Assembly (NCBI RefSeq): GCF_900114465.1
Contig: NZ_FOTD01000011.1
Span: 34,249-98,248, forward strand
Reading direction: 5' to 3'
Source: Trichococcus palustris
GTDB lineage: Bacteria; Bacillota; Bacilli; Lactobacillales; Aerococcaceae
DNA length: 64,000 nt
In this document: positions 43,355-53,995 of the stretch, one piece after another
How the letters are laid out: every line of letters begins with the position of its first letter
Numbering within the stretch: the first letter of the stretch is position 1
Translations under genes and position numbers: made by a program
Notes under the pieces: generated by a model
The model's input: only the letters and a program-made list of their open reading frames with translations
What the model was told of the DNA's origin: nothing
Database searches by the model: none

Positions 43355-45547
43355 TTAACACTTTTCAAAATCTAATCTTACGGATATATAATCTCCTTTC
43401 GGGTTCTCCAATGCAATACCGCAATTAGCAAGTTCTGAGCCAGAATACTGCATCTGGCTATTGATCTCAACATAATCTGCTTTCAAGTCAATAAATGGGA
43501 TCTTAATCAGTAAAGATAACTCTGATATGTCAAATGTATTGCGGAAGAGATAAACGATGATTTTATTCCTCGCTTTATCAGTAAACATCCAGGTGCAGTG
43601 ATTGGTGTCAAAGGGTGATTCCAATCGATAAAATTCACTTTCCATCAAGAAATCTCGATCTTCCTTATATCGTGCAACGTGAGCTTTGATGATATCCTTC
43701 TCGTGGTTGCTCAGTTGAATGATATCCATCTCATATCCCATATTCGTAGAAGAAGCGAGATGCTTTCTCGTTTCAAAATCTGTCATGCGTCCTGTTTGAT
43801 GATTGGGTATTGACGAAACGTGCCCTGTCAAAGAATAAGGCGGAAACAGATAGGAAGCACCGTATTGAATCCTCTGTCTGTCCAATCCATCGGTGTTGTC
43901 ACTAGCCCAAGTTTGAGGCATGAAGTACAACATTCCCGGATCCAATCTCCCGCCGCCGCTTGAACAATTCTCAAAAAGGACTTCAGGGAAAAGTGTCGTT
44001 ATCGTATTGAGTATTCTGTAAAGCCCCATCATGTAGCGGTGTGAGTACTCATTCGCATGAGATTGATTCAACAAGGTCGAAGCAGGTTCCGTTATATGGC
44101 GGTTCATATCCCATTTGATATAACTGACACCATAATCTGTGATGCTTCGAGTAAGAAGTTCAATAATGAATTCTTGGACTTCTTCATTCGTAAGGTCCAG
44201 AATGTACTGGCTCCTCCCTAGAAGAGGTTCATATTCCGCGGTCCGCATGACCCAATCCGGATGGTTCTGCATCAGAGCACTGTTAGGAGAGATCATTTCC
44301 GGTTCGAACCAAATGCCGAATTGCAGGTCCCGTTCCTTCGCATAATCAACTAAGGGCTTGATGCCGTTCGGGAATTTATTTGCATCTATTTCCCAGTCGC
44401 CAAGAGAAGTCTTGCTGCTGTTCCGTTCCCCGAACCACCCATCATCCAGTACGACAGCCTCGAAGCCCAGTTCCTTCGCAGAATCGATAAGATCTATCAT
44501 TATTTTTTCTGAAACGTTGAAATAACTCATTTCCCAGCTGTTCACCAGAATGGGACGTGATTTGTTTACCCAGCTTTGGGGGATCAAATGATTATTGAAA
44601 AACCGATGAAACACGTTCGAATTTCCATTATATCCTTTGTCACTATAACTTAACGCAGCTTGGGGGCTTTGGAAGGATTCGCCAGGACCAAGTTGCCATG
44701 TGAACGTATCAGGGTTCAACCCGATCTGTAAACGCAAATGATTGTACTGATCCCTTTCGAGATTACTCAGATGGTTTCCGCTATAAATCAATGTCATTGC
44801 GTGTACGTCACCGGAAAATTCTGTAGCATCCTTAGAAATCGATAGATAGGGTGGATACTGAGGGCCGCTCGCGCCTCGGCTGCTGCCGATGGAAAACTTC
44901 CCATGGCTGATGGACTGACGGTTCAATTGGAATTCTCGTTGATGTGTTCCGTAAAAAGTGGTGCACAAGTGACCATCGTAACGCATATCAACGGAGGCAC
45001 TGAACAGCTTTTCAATCAGCACACTGGCATTGCTCTCGTTAATGATTTTACTTGAACGGATGATTACGTCTGCATCTTCAAAAATCGTATAAAACAGCAA
45101 CAAGCGGATGCTTGAAATAGGGTCGACCATATGGATAGTCAGTGTCTGAGAATTTGATTCTGGCAAGTCCCGTGCATGAGGAAACGCAGTGAATTCAGGT
45201 GTCCCGTCTGAAATTTCAAATTTCTCATAGGAGAAGCGGCTGACGGTATAGCCATTGCCCATTCTTATCTGGACGGAAGCTTCACGATAATCCCCTTGGT
45301 TGGGGAAGCTCACTTCCAGAGGCACGTACTCAAGGGAGAATTCAGGACGCTCGGGGATATTCATGGCTGCAAATGTCCGTTTTTTTAATGTCGGTTTATT
45401 CGAAAGCGAATAGGATTCAATCCTTTTTCCCCAGTGACGATGCGCCAAATAAGTATCCTCAATAACCTCAAAGACATAGCTTATGTTGTCGTTCATAAGA
45501 TGAAAAATCTGTCTTTGCTCATCGTATACAATCATTTGTCTGTTCAT
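43355..45547 (-). CDS. Alpha-galactosidase, glycoside hydrolase family 36
   Basis: 730 residues, the usual length for bacterial GH36. The catalytic nucleophile is Asp480 in YIKWDMNR and the acid/base Asp550 in WASDNTDGLDR, positions close to those of characterised enzymes. VVLDDGWFGERN and FENCSSGGGRLD shape the galactose site. No signal peptide: it acts inside the cell on melibiose, raffinose or their phosphates. AAAGGA is 9 bases before the ATG; the start overlaps the araC-type stop by 4 bases, so the two are translated together. Confidence 0.95.
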   Translation of the reverse strand: MNRQMIVYDEQRQIFHLMNDNISYVFEVIEDTYLAHRHWGKRIESYSLSNKPTLKKRTFAAMNIPERPEFSLEYVPLEVSFPNQGDYREASVQIRMGNGYTVSRFSYEKFEISDGTPEFTAFPHARDLPESNSQTLTIHMVDPISSIRLLLFYTIFEDADVIIRSSKIINESNASVLIEKLFSASVDMRYDGHLCTTFYGTHQREFQLNRQSISHGKFSIGSSRGASGPQYPPYLSISKDATEFSGDVHAMTLIYSGNHLSNLERDQYNHLRLQIGLNPDTFTWQLGPGESFQSPQAALSYSDKGYNGNSNVFHRFFNNHLIPQSWVNKSRPILVNSWEMSYFNVSEKIMIDLIDSAKELGFEAVVLDDGWFGERNSSKTSLGDWEIDANKFPNGIKPLVDYAKERDLQFGIWFEPEMISPNSALMQNHPDWVMRTAEYEPLLGRSQYILDLTNEEVQEFIIELLTRSITDYGVSYIKWDMNRHITEPASTLLNQSHANEYSHRYMMGLYRILNTITTLFPEVLFENCSSGGGRLDPGMLYFMPQTWASDNTDGLDRQRIQYGASYLFPPYSLTGHVSSIPNHQTGRMTDFETRKHLASSTNMGYEMDIIQLSNHEKDIIKAHVARYKEDRDFLMESEFYRLESPFDTNHCTWMFTDKARNKIIVYLFRNTFDISELSLLIKIPFIDLKADYVEINSQMQYSGSELANCGIALENPKGDYISVRLDFEKC

Positions 45548-46404
45548 TTTTTGTAATCCTTTCGATATTGGGATGGTGACAGGCTTGTTTCTTTTCTGAA
45601 GAATTTTGAGAAAGAAAGGGCATCGCTGAAACCGACAGAGCTGCCGATGATGTTAATCGGATCTTCCGTCGCTATCAGCAACTCTTTCGCTTTGTTGATT
45701 TTTAAATTTGTCAGGTATTTTTTGGGGCTTATCCCCATTTCGGACTTGAAGATTCCCGCCAAATAGCTCGGATGAATGCCTGCAAAGTCAGCGATATCAG
45801 AAATATGGATATCGTCATGATAATGTAAATCCATATATCTCACTGCTTTCGCTGAAACAGATGAGGAGTAGGTCGTGTTGGAATGTTTGACGCACTCTTC
45901 AAGCAGGGTTCCGATGATGTCATACATAACCCCATTGATCTTTAAGAAGGAAGCGGTGCTGTCATCGTTGGACATTTCGATGATTTTCATTATTTTAGTT
46001 TCATACAATTCGGCATTCGCGCAGTCCAAAACAAAATGCTCTTCACTTGACTGCATAAGCATTTGGACATAATTATGCGATTGGATACCCAGAAATCCGA
46101 TCCAGGAATATTTCCACGGTGAATCCATAGCGGCGGTATAGGTCGAAATTTCGCCTGCAGGGACAATAAAGAGCTGATTCTCATGAACCTCAAACTTTTT
46201 ATCATTGATTTCCAGTGAGCCTTTGCCCTCCTTAACAAAATGAATAAAGTGATAATCTCTGCGCTTTGGCCCGTAGCTGTACCCAGCTTCACAATATTCA
46301 ATCCCACTGTTGTAAAGAATGAAGTCCGAGATGCTCTTTTTCGAAAAATCTGTGAACTTATCGGTGTACTCTCTTATGTTTTTATTCATGGTTTCATTAT
46401 ACAT
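45544..46404 (-). CDS. AraC family transcriptional activator
   Basis: About 286 residues. N-terminal cupin sugar-sensing domain (HFIHFVKEGKGSLEIN, LFIVPAGEISTY), C-terminal double HTH (residues ~185-285: DIADFAGIHPSYLAGIFKSE, IIGSSVGFSDALSFSKFF). It resembles MsmR/RafR activators. First gene of the alpha-galactosidase operon and divergent from the GH32/PTS operon, so it probably activates both. The exact start is unsure: AGGAT lies only 4 bases before 46404. Confidence 0.9.
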   Translation of the reverse strand: MYNETMNKNIREYTDKFTDFSKKSISDFILYNSGIEYCEAGYSYGPKRRDYHFIHFVKEGKGSLEINDKKFEVHENQLFIVPAGEISTYTAAMDSPWKYSWIGFLGIQSHNYVQMLMQSSEEHFVLDCANAELYETKIMKIIEMSNDDSTASFLKINGVMYDIIGTLLEECVKHSNTTYSSSVSAKAVRYMDLHYHDDIHISDIADFAGIHPSYLAGIFKSEMGISPKKYLTNLKINKAKELLIATEDPINIIGSSVGFSDALSFSKFFRKETSLSPSQYRKDYKK

Positions 46405-46512
46405 ATATCCTGTTCATTGGCTATCTTGATGTTAGAATTTTCCATATACCTCTGTATTTTTCCCATATTCTATTCGAGGCAAGCTCTGTTATTATGTGTC
46501 TAACAAGAACGA

Positions 46513-46527
46513 ATGAAAGCGCATTGA
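46513..46527. promoter_or_regulatory. cre-like site before GH32 gene
   Basis: ATGAAAGCGCATTGA matches WTGNAANCGNWNNCW with one mismatch, just downstream of a TATTAT -10 box (46490-46495). This position makes the ATG at 46494 part of the leader rather than the start of the gene. Confidence 0.6.
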
Positions 46528-46553
46528 TTCGGTTTGTTAATTTGAAGGGGGGA

Positions 46554-47921
46554 GTGATTATTATTAAGGAAAATCCATATCGGAATTTGTTTCATCTGGA
46601 ACCTGATTGTGGGCTCTTGAACGATCCGAATGGGCTAATTCAATTTCAAGGGAGATATTATTTTTTCCATCAATGGAATCGGTTTAGTCTGGATCATGGC
46701 TACAAGGAATGGGGGGCATTTACTTCGTCCGATTTGAACCATTGGGATCATTTAGGATCAGCAGTACTGCCTGACAGCAAAGAAGACAGCGACGGTGCTT
46801 ATTCCGGAAGCGCCATTGAACATGACAACAAGATGTATCTTTTTTATACTGGCAACACCAAGAACAGCGGAATTCGCAAAACGTATCAAAGAATGGCCTA
46901 TTCCTCAAATGGCTATACATTCATCAAGAGCGAAAAGGTAATTGAAACGCCAAGTGGTTTTACAGAACATCACAGGGACCCAAAAGTATGGCAATCGAAC
47001 GGAATTTGGTGGATGATTGTAGGGGCGCAAACAATTGATCAAGTTGGTGCCATCAATTTATTCAGTTCAACTGATTTGGAAGACTGGAAATATGAAGGGG
47101 TCTTCTATTCGGCGCAAACGTTAGATCAAATGTGCGAATGTCCAGATTACTTTCAATTGGGCGATGCTGAAATTCTGGTGGTTTGCCCCCAGAAAAGAAC
47201 TTCGCTATTAAACGGGAACGAGAACATTTCCAGCTATGCAGGCTACCTTGTTGGAGCTTTTGAAAAAAATAACAAGTGTTTTCGTCCGGAGAGCGATATT
47301 ATGTTGATTGATGAAGGGTTTGATTTTTACGCTCCGCAGTCTTTTACTGATGAAAAAAACAGAAGAATTCTGGTCGGGTGGATGTCCCGGATGGATGAAG
47401 CAGAGGAAAAGGATTGTCCAACAACAGCTTTCAATTACCTGCATTGTCTTACAATCCCAAGAGAATTATTTTGGGAAAACAGTCGCCTTTATCAACGACC
47501 GTTAGAAGAATTGAAGAGTCTGAGGAAGAAGAGAATTACGTTAACCAAAGCCAACGCTAAGTTACTTTCTGACAGTGGAGCTTATGAATTGGATATACAA
47601 CTCGTCAATCAAACGACCCCATTTGAAATATCCATGAATAATGGGAATACTGTCATCCAATTTGATGGCAAATCCAAATTGGTTATAAGTCGTCTGAATT
47701 GGGTTTCAGGCCAACGAGAAATAAAGGAGCTGCACATTCCGAATTTATTTGAAATTCAAATATTCAACGATGCGTCAGCTATGGAAATTTTTATGAATAA
47801 AGGTGAAAAAGTATTCTCCATGCGTTACTTTTGCGCAGAAGAAAAGCGTGAAATTTTTTACAGTGGCTTACAAGAAAATGGCTCAATTGATTATTATTCG
47901 TATAAGGAGGAAGTCGAATGA
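46554..47921 (+). CDS. scrB: Sucrose-6-phosphate hydrolase / beta-fructosidase, GH32
   Basis: About 455 residues. Five-bladed propeller with nucleophile Asp24 in LLNDPNG, transition-state Asp142 in HRDPKVW and acid/base Glu195 in CECPDYF; FHQWNRFSLDHGYKEWG is also typical. No signal peptide, so intracellular. Start unclear: GTG 46554 overlaps the ribosome binding site GGGGAGTGAT, whereas AUU 46563 has ideal spacing and gives M-KENPYRN, the length expected from the family. It is coupled by an ATGA overlap to the PTS gene. Confidence 0.9.
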   Translation: MIIIKENPYRNLFHLEPDCGLLNDPNGLIQFQGRYYFFHQWNRFSLDHGYKEWGAFTSSDLNHWDHLGSAVLPDSKEDSDGAYSGSAIEHDNKMYLFYTGNTKNSGIRKTYQRMAYSSNGYTFIKSEKVIETPSGFTEHHRDPKVWQSNGIWWMIVGAQTIDQVGAINLFSSTDLEDWKYEGVFYSAQTLDQMCECPDYFQLGDAEILVVCPQKRTSLLNGNENISSYAGYLVGAFEKNNKCFRPESDIMLIDEGFDFYAPQSFTDEKNRRILVGWMSRMDEAEEKDCPTTAFNYLHCLTIPRELFWENSRLYQRPLEELKSLRKKRITLTKANAKLLSDSGAYELDIQLVNQTTPFEISMNNGNTVIQFDGKSKLVISRLNWVSGQREIKELHIPNLFEIQIFNDASAMEIFMNKGEKVFSMRYFCAEEKREIFYSGLQENGSIDYYSYKEEVE

Positions 47922-49303
47922 ATAACAAAGAACTTGCAGAAAAAATATTGGAACTTGTTGGGGGAAACAAAAATGTGAAGTCGGTCGCGCATTGCGCAAC
48001 GAGACTTCGCATCATAACGAACAATAAAGATGAAATCGATGTAGCAGGGATTGAATCCCTGGAAAAAATCAAGGGTAGTTTCTATAATTCTGGGCAATAT
48101 CAGATCATTCTAGGGACAGGGCTTGTGAATAAGGTTTACGATGAATTTGCGCCTTTAGTGGAGAATCCTGGAAGTCAGGCGTCCACCGATTCGCAAAAAG
48201 ATCAAAAAATGACTTTCCAAGGCGCGATCCGGATTTTTGGTGATGTCTTTGTCCCAATCATCCCTGTATTGGTAGCCACAGGATTGTTTATGGGGCTAAG
48301 AGGATTGGTGACACAAGAAGCAATCTTGGGACTTGTGGGCTTAAGCCCTAGCGATATTCCGCAGCAATTCCTATTGTTCACCCAAATTTTGACGGATACA
48401 GCCTTCGCTTTCCTGCCTGCATTGGTGGCTTGGTCGACGTTTAAAATATTTGGCGGAACCCCCATATTGGGGATGGTACTTGGGTTGATGTTGGTCAGTT
48501 CTGTACTGCCAAATGCTTATGAGGTCGGACAAAAAGTAGCGGACCCTCTGGTGTTTTTCGGTTTTATTAAAGTCGTTGGATATCAAGGATCCGTATTGCC
48601 GGCATTTGTTACGGGGATCATAGGCTCGAAGATTGAACGTGCATTGAAGCGGAAAATTCCTGATTCTTTGGACTTGATTATTACCCCATTTTTAACGTTA
48701 TTTCTTGGATTGATTTGTGCGCTATTCATTATTGGACCGATATTTCATGGGGTTGAGTTGAGTGTTCTTCATATCGTGGAATCCTTGTTGAACCTGCCGT
48801 TTGGAATTGGCGGATTGATTTACGGAAGCTTTGGACAACTGCTTGGTATTTTCGGTATCCATCATATTCTGAATTTCCTGGAAATTAGTATGTTAAGCCA
48901 AACCGGTTGGAACATGCTGAATCCGATAGGAACTTGTGGAAATATAGCGCAGGCAGGTGCAGTCTTGGCCGTTGCAATCAAGACGACCTCACCAAAGATA
49001 AAACAGATTGCTTATCCATCAGCCTTTTCGGCAGCATTGGGGATTACTGAGCCGGCTGTTTTCGGAGTAACCTTGCGACTGGTAAGGCCGTTTGTGATGT
49101 CGATGATAGGCGGAGGTGTGGGCGGATTCCTGGCTTCTTTATTGAAGCTGCGCGCAACTGGAATGGCATTGACGGGAATCCCTGGAACATTGTTGTATTT
49201 AAATGATCAATTGCCATTCTACATTCTTGTCAATCTCGTAGCGTTCAGTGTCTCATTTGCACTGACTTGGTTTTTCGGCTACAAAAAAGATGATACGTTC
49301 TAA
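47918..49303 (+). CDS. PTS EIIBC, sucrose/alpha-glucoside family
   Basis: 461 residues. N-terminal EIIB domain with the phosphorylated Cys26 in SVAHCATRLR; from about residue 100 an EIIC domain with ~10 membrane segments (GAIRIFGDVFVPIIPVLVAT, FLPALVAWSTFKIFGG, AALGITEPAVFGV). The EIIA domain is missing and must be supplied in trans. It imports and phosphorylates a disaccharide or trisaccharide; with GH32 and the AraC/GH36 pair next door, sucrose and possibly raffinose are the best guesses. Confidence 0.92.
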   Translation: MNNKELAEKILELVGGNKNVKSVAHCATRLRIITNNKDEIDVAGIESLEKIKGSFYNSGQYQIILGTGLVNKVYDEFAPLVENPGSQASTDSQKDQKMTFQGAIRIFGDVFVPIIPVLVATGLFMGLRGLVTQEAILGLVGLSPSDIPQQFLLFTQILTDTAFAFLPALVAWSTFKIFGGTPILGMVLGLMLVSSVLPNAYEVGQKVADPLVFFGFIKVVGYQGSVLPAFVTGIIGSKIERALKRKIPDSLDLIITPFLTLFLGLICALFIIGPIFHGVELSVLHIVESLLNLPFGIGGLIYGSFGQLLGIFGIHHILNFLEISMLSQTGWNMLNPIGTCGNIAQAGAVLAVAIKTTSPKIKQIAYPSAFSAALGITEPAVFGVTLRLVRPFVMSMIGGGVGGFLASLLKLRATGMALTGIPGTLLYLNDQLPFYILVNLVAFSVSFALTWFFGYKKDDTF

Positions 49304-49395
49304 AAATCATAACTGAGCTTTTTAGCATAAATATAAAGAGCAGTGGTTACAGAGAATCATATGTCTTAGCTTGATTTTGAACTTCAAAATAATAC

Positions 49396-49447
49396 CTCAA
49401 GGAATAGCGTTGGTAGTTTAAACCAATCCCATTCCTTGAGTTTTTTT
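49396..49447 (+). terminator. Terminator of GH32/PTS operon
   Basis: CTCAAGGAAT pairs with ATTCCTTGAG plus inner TTGGT/ACCAA, followed by T7. Confidence 0.92.
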
Positions 49448-49450
49448 GAT

Positions 49451-50053
49451 TCATCGCTTCCGCATTTTCACGACTTGCATAAGCCCTCTTTTTTTGAAGC
49501 CGGCCTTTTCGAAACCGAATGATTCGAAGTTTGCCTGAATTTCCTTTGGCGAGTAGTGCTTAACGTCTCCCGCCTTCCAAAAAGGCAACAACAGATTGGC
49601 CAGAACACGGAAAACCGGGAAATACATATCCGCGATGTAGAGCCGGCCGTTTGGCTTCAATAAGCGGCTTGCTTCCTGCGCGAAGGCTTTCACATCCGGG
49701 AAATGATGGTAGGCAGCGCAGACGATGATGACATCAAATGTTTGGCTCGGTAATGATGAACGGTCACAGGCACTCACTTCGAAGGTCATCTCGGGGCACT
49801 TTCTCTTGGCATTCTTAATCATTTTCTCCGCTATATCGATCCCATAGCCCCGGATTTCCCATCTGTCGGAAAGCATCTTTAGGAGGGTGCCGTTACCGCA
49901 GGCGACATCCAAGACAGCGTCATTTGGATGGATGACGATATCTTCCAGTAAGAAATTTTTGAACTTATCGGTGACCATGCTGTCAAATGAATGGTCAAAG
50001 TTGTCGGCTATGCGATTGTAGTATTCTCTGGACTTTTCCTCGAACGTCTTCAT
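49451..50053 (-). CDS. Class I SAM-dependent methyltransferase
   Basis: 200 residues, Methyltransf_11 type. Motif I VLDVACGNGTLLKML, motif II GYGIDIAEKMI, motif IV DVIIVCAAYHHFPD. The substrate is unknown. GAGGGG lies a little far (~10 bases) before the ATG at 50053. A single-gene unit converging on the PTS operon and divergent from the MerR gene. Confidence 0.9.
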   Translation of the reverse strand: MKTFEEKSREYYNRIADNFDHSFDSMVTDKFKNFLLEDIVIHPNDAVLDVACGNGTLLKMLSDRWEIRGYGIDIAEKMIKNAKRKCPEMTFEVSACDRSSLPSQTFDVIIVCAAYHHFPDVKAFAQEASRLLKPNGRLYIADMYFPVFRVLANLLLPFWKAGDVKHYSPKEIQANFESFGFEKAGFKKRGLMQVVKMRKR

Positions 50054-50280
50054 CTTCCGGTTCCCCTCTTTTGATGGCTATCCACATTTCGCATGAAATA
50101 AATAGAGCAACTGCTTACGCCATCATTATACAATTATTTTGAGGTCGGTCAGAAATGAAGAATCCCTTAAAAACGGACAACTATTGATGGTAGGGGCATA
50201 TTTTGCAGTGTTGTTGTTCTGCTTTCCTCTCTTCTGAAAGGCGCTTTGATAAATTTCTTGCTTAGTGACCAAATTGAGAT

Positions 50281-50311
50281 TTGCCATGGAGTCCACTCCA
50301 GGGTTTATAAT
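50281..50311 (+). promoter_or_regulatory. MerR-type promoter of the merR gene
   Basis: TTGCCA (50281-50286), 19-base spacer TGGAGTCCACTCCAGGGTT, TATAAT (50306-50311). The GGAGTCCACTCC dyad is the MerR site; the protein probably regulates itself. Confidence 0.88.
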
Positions 50312-50348
50312 GATGGTATCGAATAAGAATGGGAAGGAAGGGAAGAAG

Positions 50349-50771
50349 ATGAACAGCAAAGAAGTGGCGCAGTTGTTTGATCTGCCGATCGATACGATCA
50401 GATATTACGAACGGGTAGGCGTGATTCCGCCGGTTCAGCGCGATAAGAACGGTTATCGCAATTACACAAAGAAGGACCTCAATTGGATCTTTTTGGCAAA
50501 AAGTTTGCGCAAGGCGGGATTATCGATCGAATCGCTGATCGAATTCGCTACGCTTGCGCAATCGAAGGATAATGTGCGGGGAGCGCAAAAACAGATACTC
50601 GAAGACCAATTAGTAGAAATCGAAACGAAACTGGAGGAAATGAATCGGGTCAGGGACCTTTTGCGATATAAAATTGATACCTTCGATGATCATGTTGCCA
50701 AATTCAATGCAGGGGAATTGAGGGACGACGAGGTAGAGGAGCTCTGGACGATGAAACATTTCAAAATATAA
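50349..50771 (+). CDS. MerR family transcriptional regulator
   Basis: 140 residues from ATG 50349 (GGAAGGAAGGGAAG upstream); the longer frame from 50265 would run through the promoter. N-terminal MerR HTH (SKEVAQLFDLPIDTIRYYERVGVIPP, NGYRNYTKKDL), then the dimerisation helix (LEDQLVEIETKLEEMNRVRDLL). No cysteine cluster, so not a metal sensor; AdhR/YdfL-like aldehyde or electrophile sensors are the nearest type. It should activate the adjacent aldo-keto reductase and the one at 32034. Confidence 0.93.
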   Translation: MNSKEVAQLFDLPIDTIRYYERVGVIPPVQRDKNGYRNYTKKDLNWIFLAKSLRKAGLSIESLIEFATLAQSKDNVRGAQKQILEDQLVEIETKLEEMNRVRDLLRYKIDTFDDHVAKFNAGELRDDEVEELWTMKHFKI

Positions 50772-50781
50772 TAAATAACGC

Positions 50782-51701
<920 letters not shown>

Positions 51702-51731
51702 ACGTAGGATGTCCTAAAGAACCTTAAAAAT

Positions 51732-51781
51732 GAAAAGATCATTTAAACGGTTTAACCGTATAACAATCTTTTCGTTTTTTT
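51732..51781 (+). terminator. Terminator of aldo-keto reductase
   Basis: GAAAAGAT pairs with ATCTTTTC, with inner AAACGGTTTAACCG symmetry, followed by GTTTTTTT. The stretch 51783-52033 holds only the promoter region of map. Confidence 0.8.
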
Positions 51782-52024
51782 ATTCGGCTACATCGCTCAT
51801 TTTCGCATCGCAGAGTAAGGTAAGCCCCTGATGAAAACTGCCACCACTTTTTTCGAACGGAAAAACCTTCTACTTCTCCTTCTTTTCAATTGATCATACA
51901 GTTTGGCGGGAATCCAGGTGAATAATTGGCATTCCACAAACATGCGATGCCGTTGAAGAAAAATCCATTCCGTTTGTGATAGAATCTAACTGGAACGATA
52001 AATACAAAATGTTTTAAAAAGTGA

Positions 52025-52777
<753 letters not shown>

Positions 52778-52835
52778 GGACGTGAATACCCCGATAGGGC
52801 GCGATGCGGAATAAAGAAAACTACTTGTAACAGTG

Positions 52836-52864
52836 AAAGCACAGATTAATTTTTGTGCTTTTTT
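52836..52864 (+). terminator. Terminator of map
   Basis: AAAGCACA pairs with TGTGCTTT, followed by T. Confidence 0.75.
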
Positions 52865-52907
52865 GCATAACCTTTTTGTTCTCTGTGATTTCGCGGCTAT
52901 CACGCAA

Positions 52908-53774
52908 TCATGCATTTGATTTTTTGAATAACAGTAATCCTACAAATATCATGAACCCGCCTACACATGTCGCCAAGGTAGGTACCTCTCCCATTATGAG
53001 AAAACCCATCAAAGCAGCTAATAATGGGGTGACAAACATATAATTCGTTACATCGCTTGTTTTTTGCGCCATCGTCAGTGCTTTTGCCCACAACATATAT
53101 GCAAGCGCACTCGGTAATATACCCATAAAACCCATCACCAACAACTGCTGAAGAGGGGCATTGCCAAATTGAACGGCCGCATCCGGTAAATACCACAGCA
53201 GAAATAGTGTTCCAGCCAAAATGCTGTAAGCTGTTGATTGCAAAGGAGAATATTTTTTCAGTAAAGAACGTTGAAGAAGGTTATAGCTGCTGATGCAAAT
53301 AGCCGCTCCAAACATCCATAGTATGCCTGCATTAACGGAAATACTTCCGTTCGATAATGTCAAAACCAGAATTCCGCTAAATTCTACTATAATTGCGATC
53401 CATCCCAAGAGCCTGATCTTTTCCTTGAATATAATCCGGGCGGACAGGGCAGTCAGGATAGGTGCTGAGGCAATGACGACACTGCCCGTTGCTGCTGTCA
53501 GTGATTTAGACGCTTGGTTAAAGGTGATCATATATAGTGTGAAACCTAAAATGCCAGCTATCAGGAATTTAGGGATATCCCTTTTTTCCGGAAATCCGAT
53601 TTTTTTGAAAATTCCAATTGAAATAAACAATAGAGAAGCAATCACATAACGAAGAACGCCTATCGCTTCTGCTGTATAGTATGTTAGCGCGATTTTTGTA
53701 AATACGAATGCCGATGCCCACAGAAGCACTGTAACAAAAGCATATATTTGAGCGTGCTTTTTTTTCTTTTGCAT
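52908..53774 (-). CDS. EamA/DMT family transporter
   Basis: 288 residues with about ten membrane segments in two EamA repeats (VTVLLWASAFVFTKIAL first; LWMFGAAICISSYNLLQRSL second) and a basic N-terminus. Drug/metabolite transporter superfamily, substrate unknown. GAGGGG precedes the ATG at 53774. It probably once formed an operon with the carD-like gene, from which it is now separated by the tnpB element. Confidence 0.9.
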   Translation of the reverse strand: MQKKKKHAQIYAFVTVLLWASAFVFTKIALTYYTAEAIGVLRYVIASLLFISIGIFKKIGFPEKRDIPKFLIAGILGFTLYMITFNQASKSLTAATGSVVIASAPILTALSARIIFKEKIRLLGWIAIIVEFSGILVLTLSNGSISVNAGILWMFGAAICISSYNLLQRSLLKKYSPLQSTAYSILAGTLFLLWYLPDAAVQFGNAPLQQLLVMGFMGILPSALAYMLWAKALTMAQKTSDVTNYMFVTPLLAALMGFLIMGEVPTLATCVGGFMIFVGLLLFKKSNA

Positions 53775-53995
53775 TTTTCCCCTCGCTGTCTTGAATAAAC
53801 AATTCGCTCCTGTTGTAAATTCATTATTTTGGTTTTCGTAGACCCGCGACTTCAGTCATGGGAGGAGAAAACGCTCGGCCCAGCAGGCCGAAAGTCTTCT
53901 TTGTTCTCCGAACTCCTTTCTTTTTGTTTATATCTCGTTTGGGTGTTTCACTTGAAAAACGGTATAATGGTTCTAATGAAAAGAGGTGAAATGAA

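Noticed and set aside
46494..46553. ATG 46494 as start of the GH32 protein
   Set aside because: It overlaps the -10 box and would place a cre-like site inside the coding region; no ribosome binding site precedes it.
53774..53841. CarD-EamA fusion after loss of the tnpB element
   Set aside because: An alternative junction keeping bases to 53843 would read in frame into EamA, but the junction giving LRKPK and a stop is simpler and leaves EamA its own ribosome binding site.
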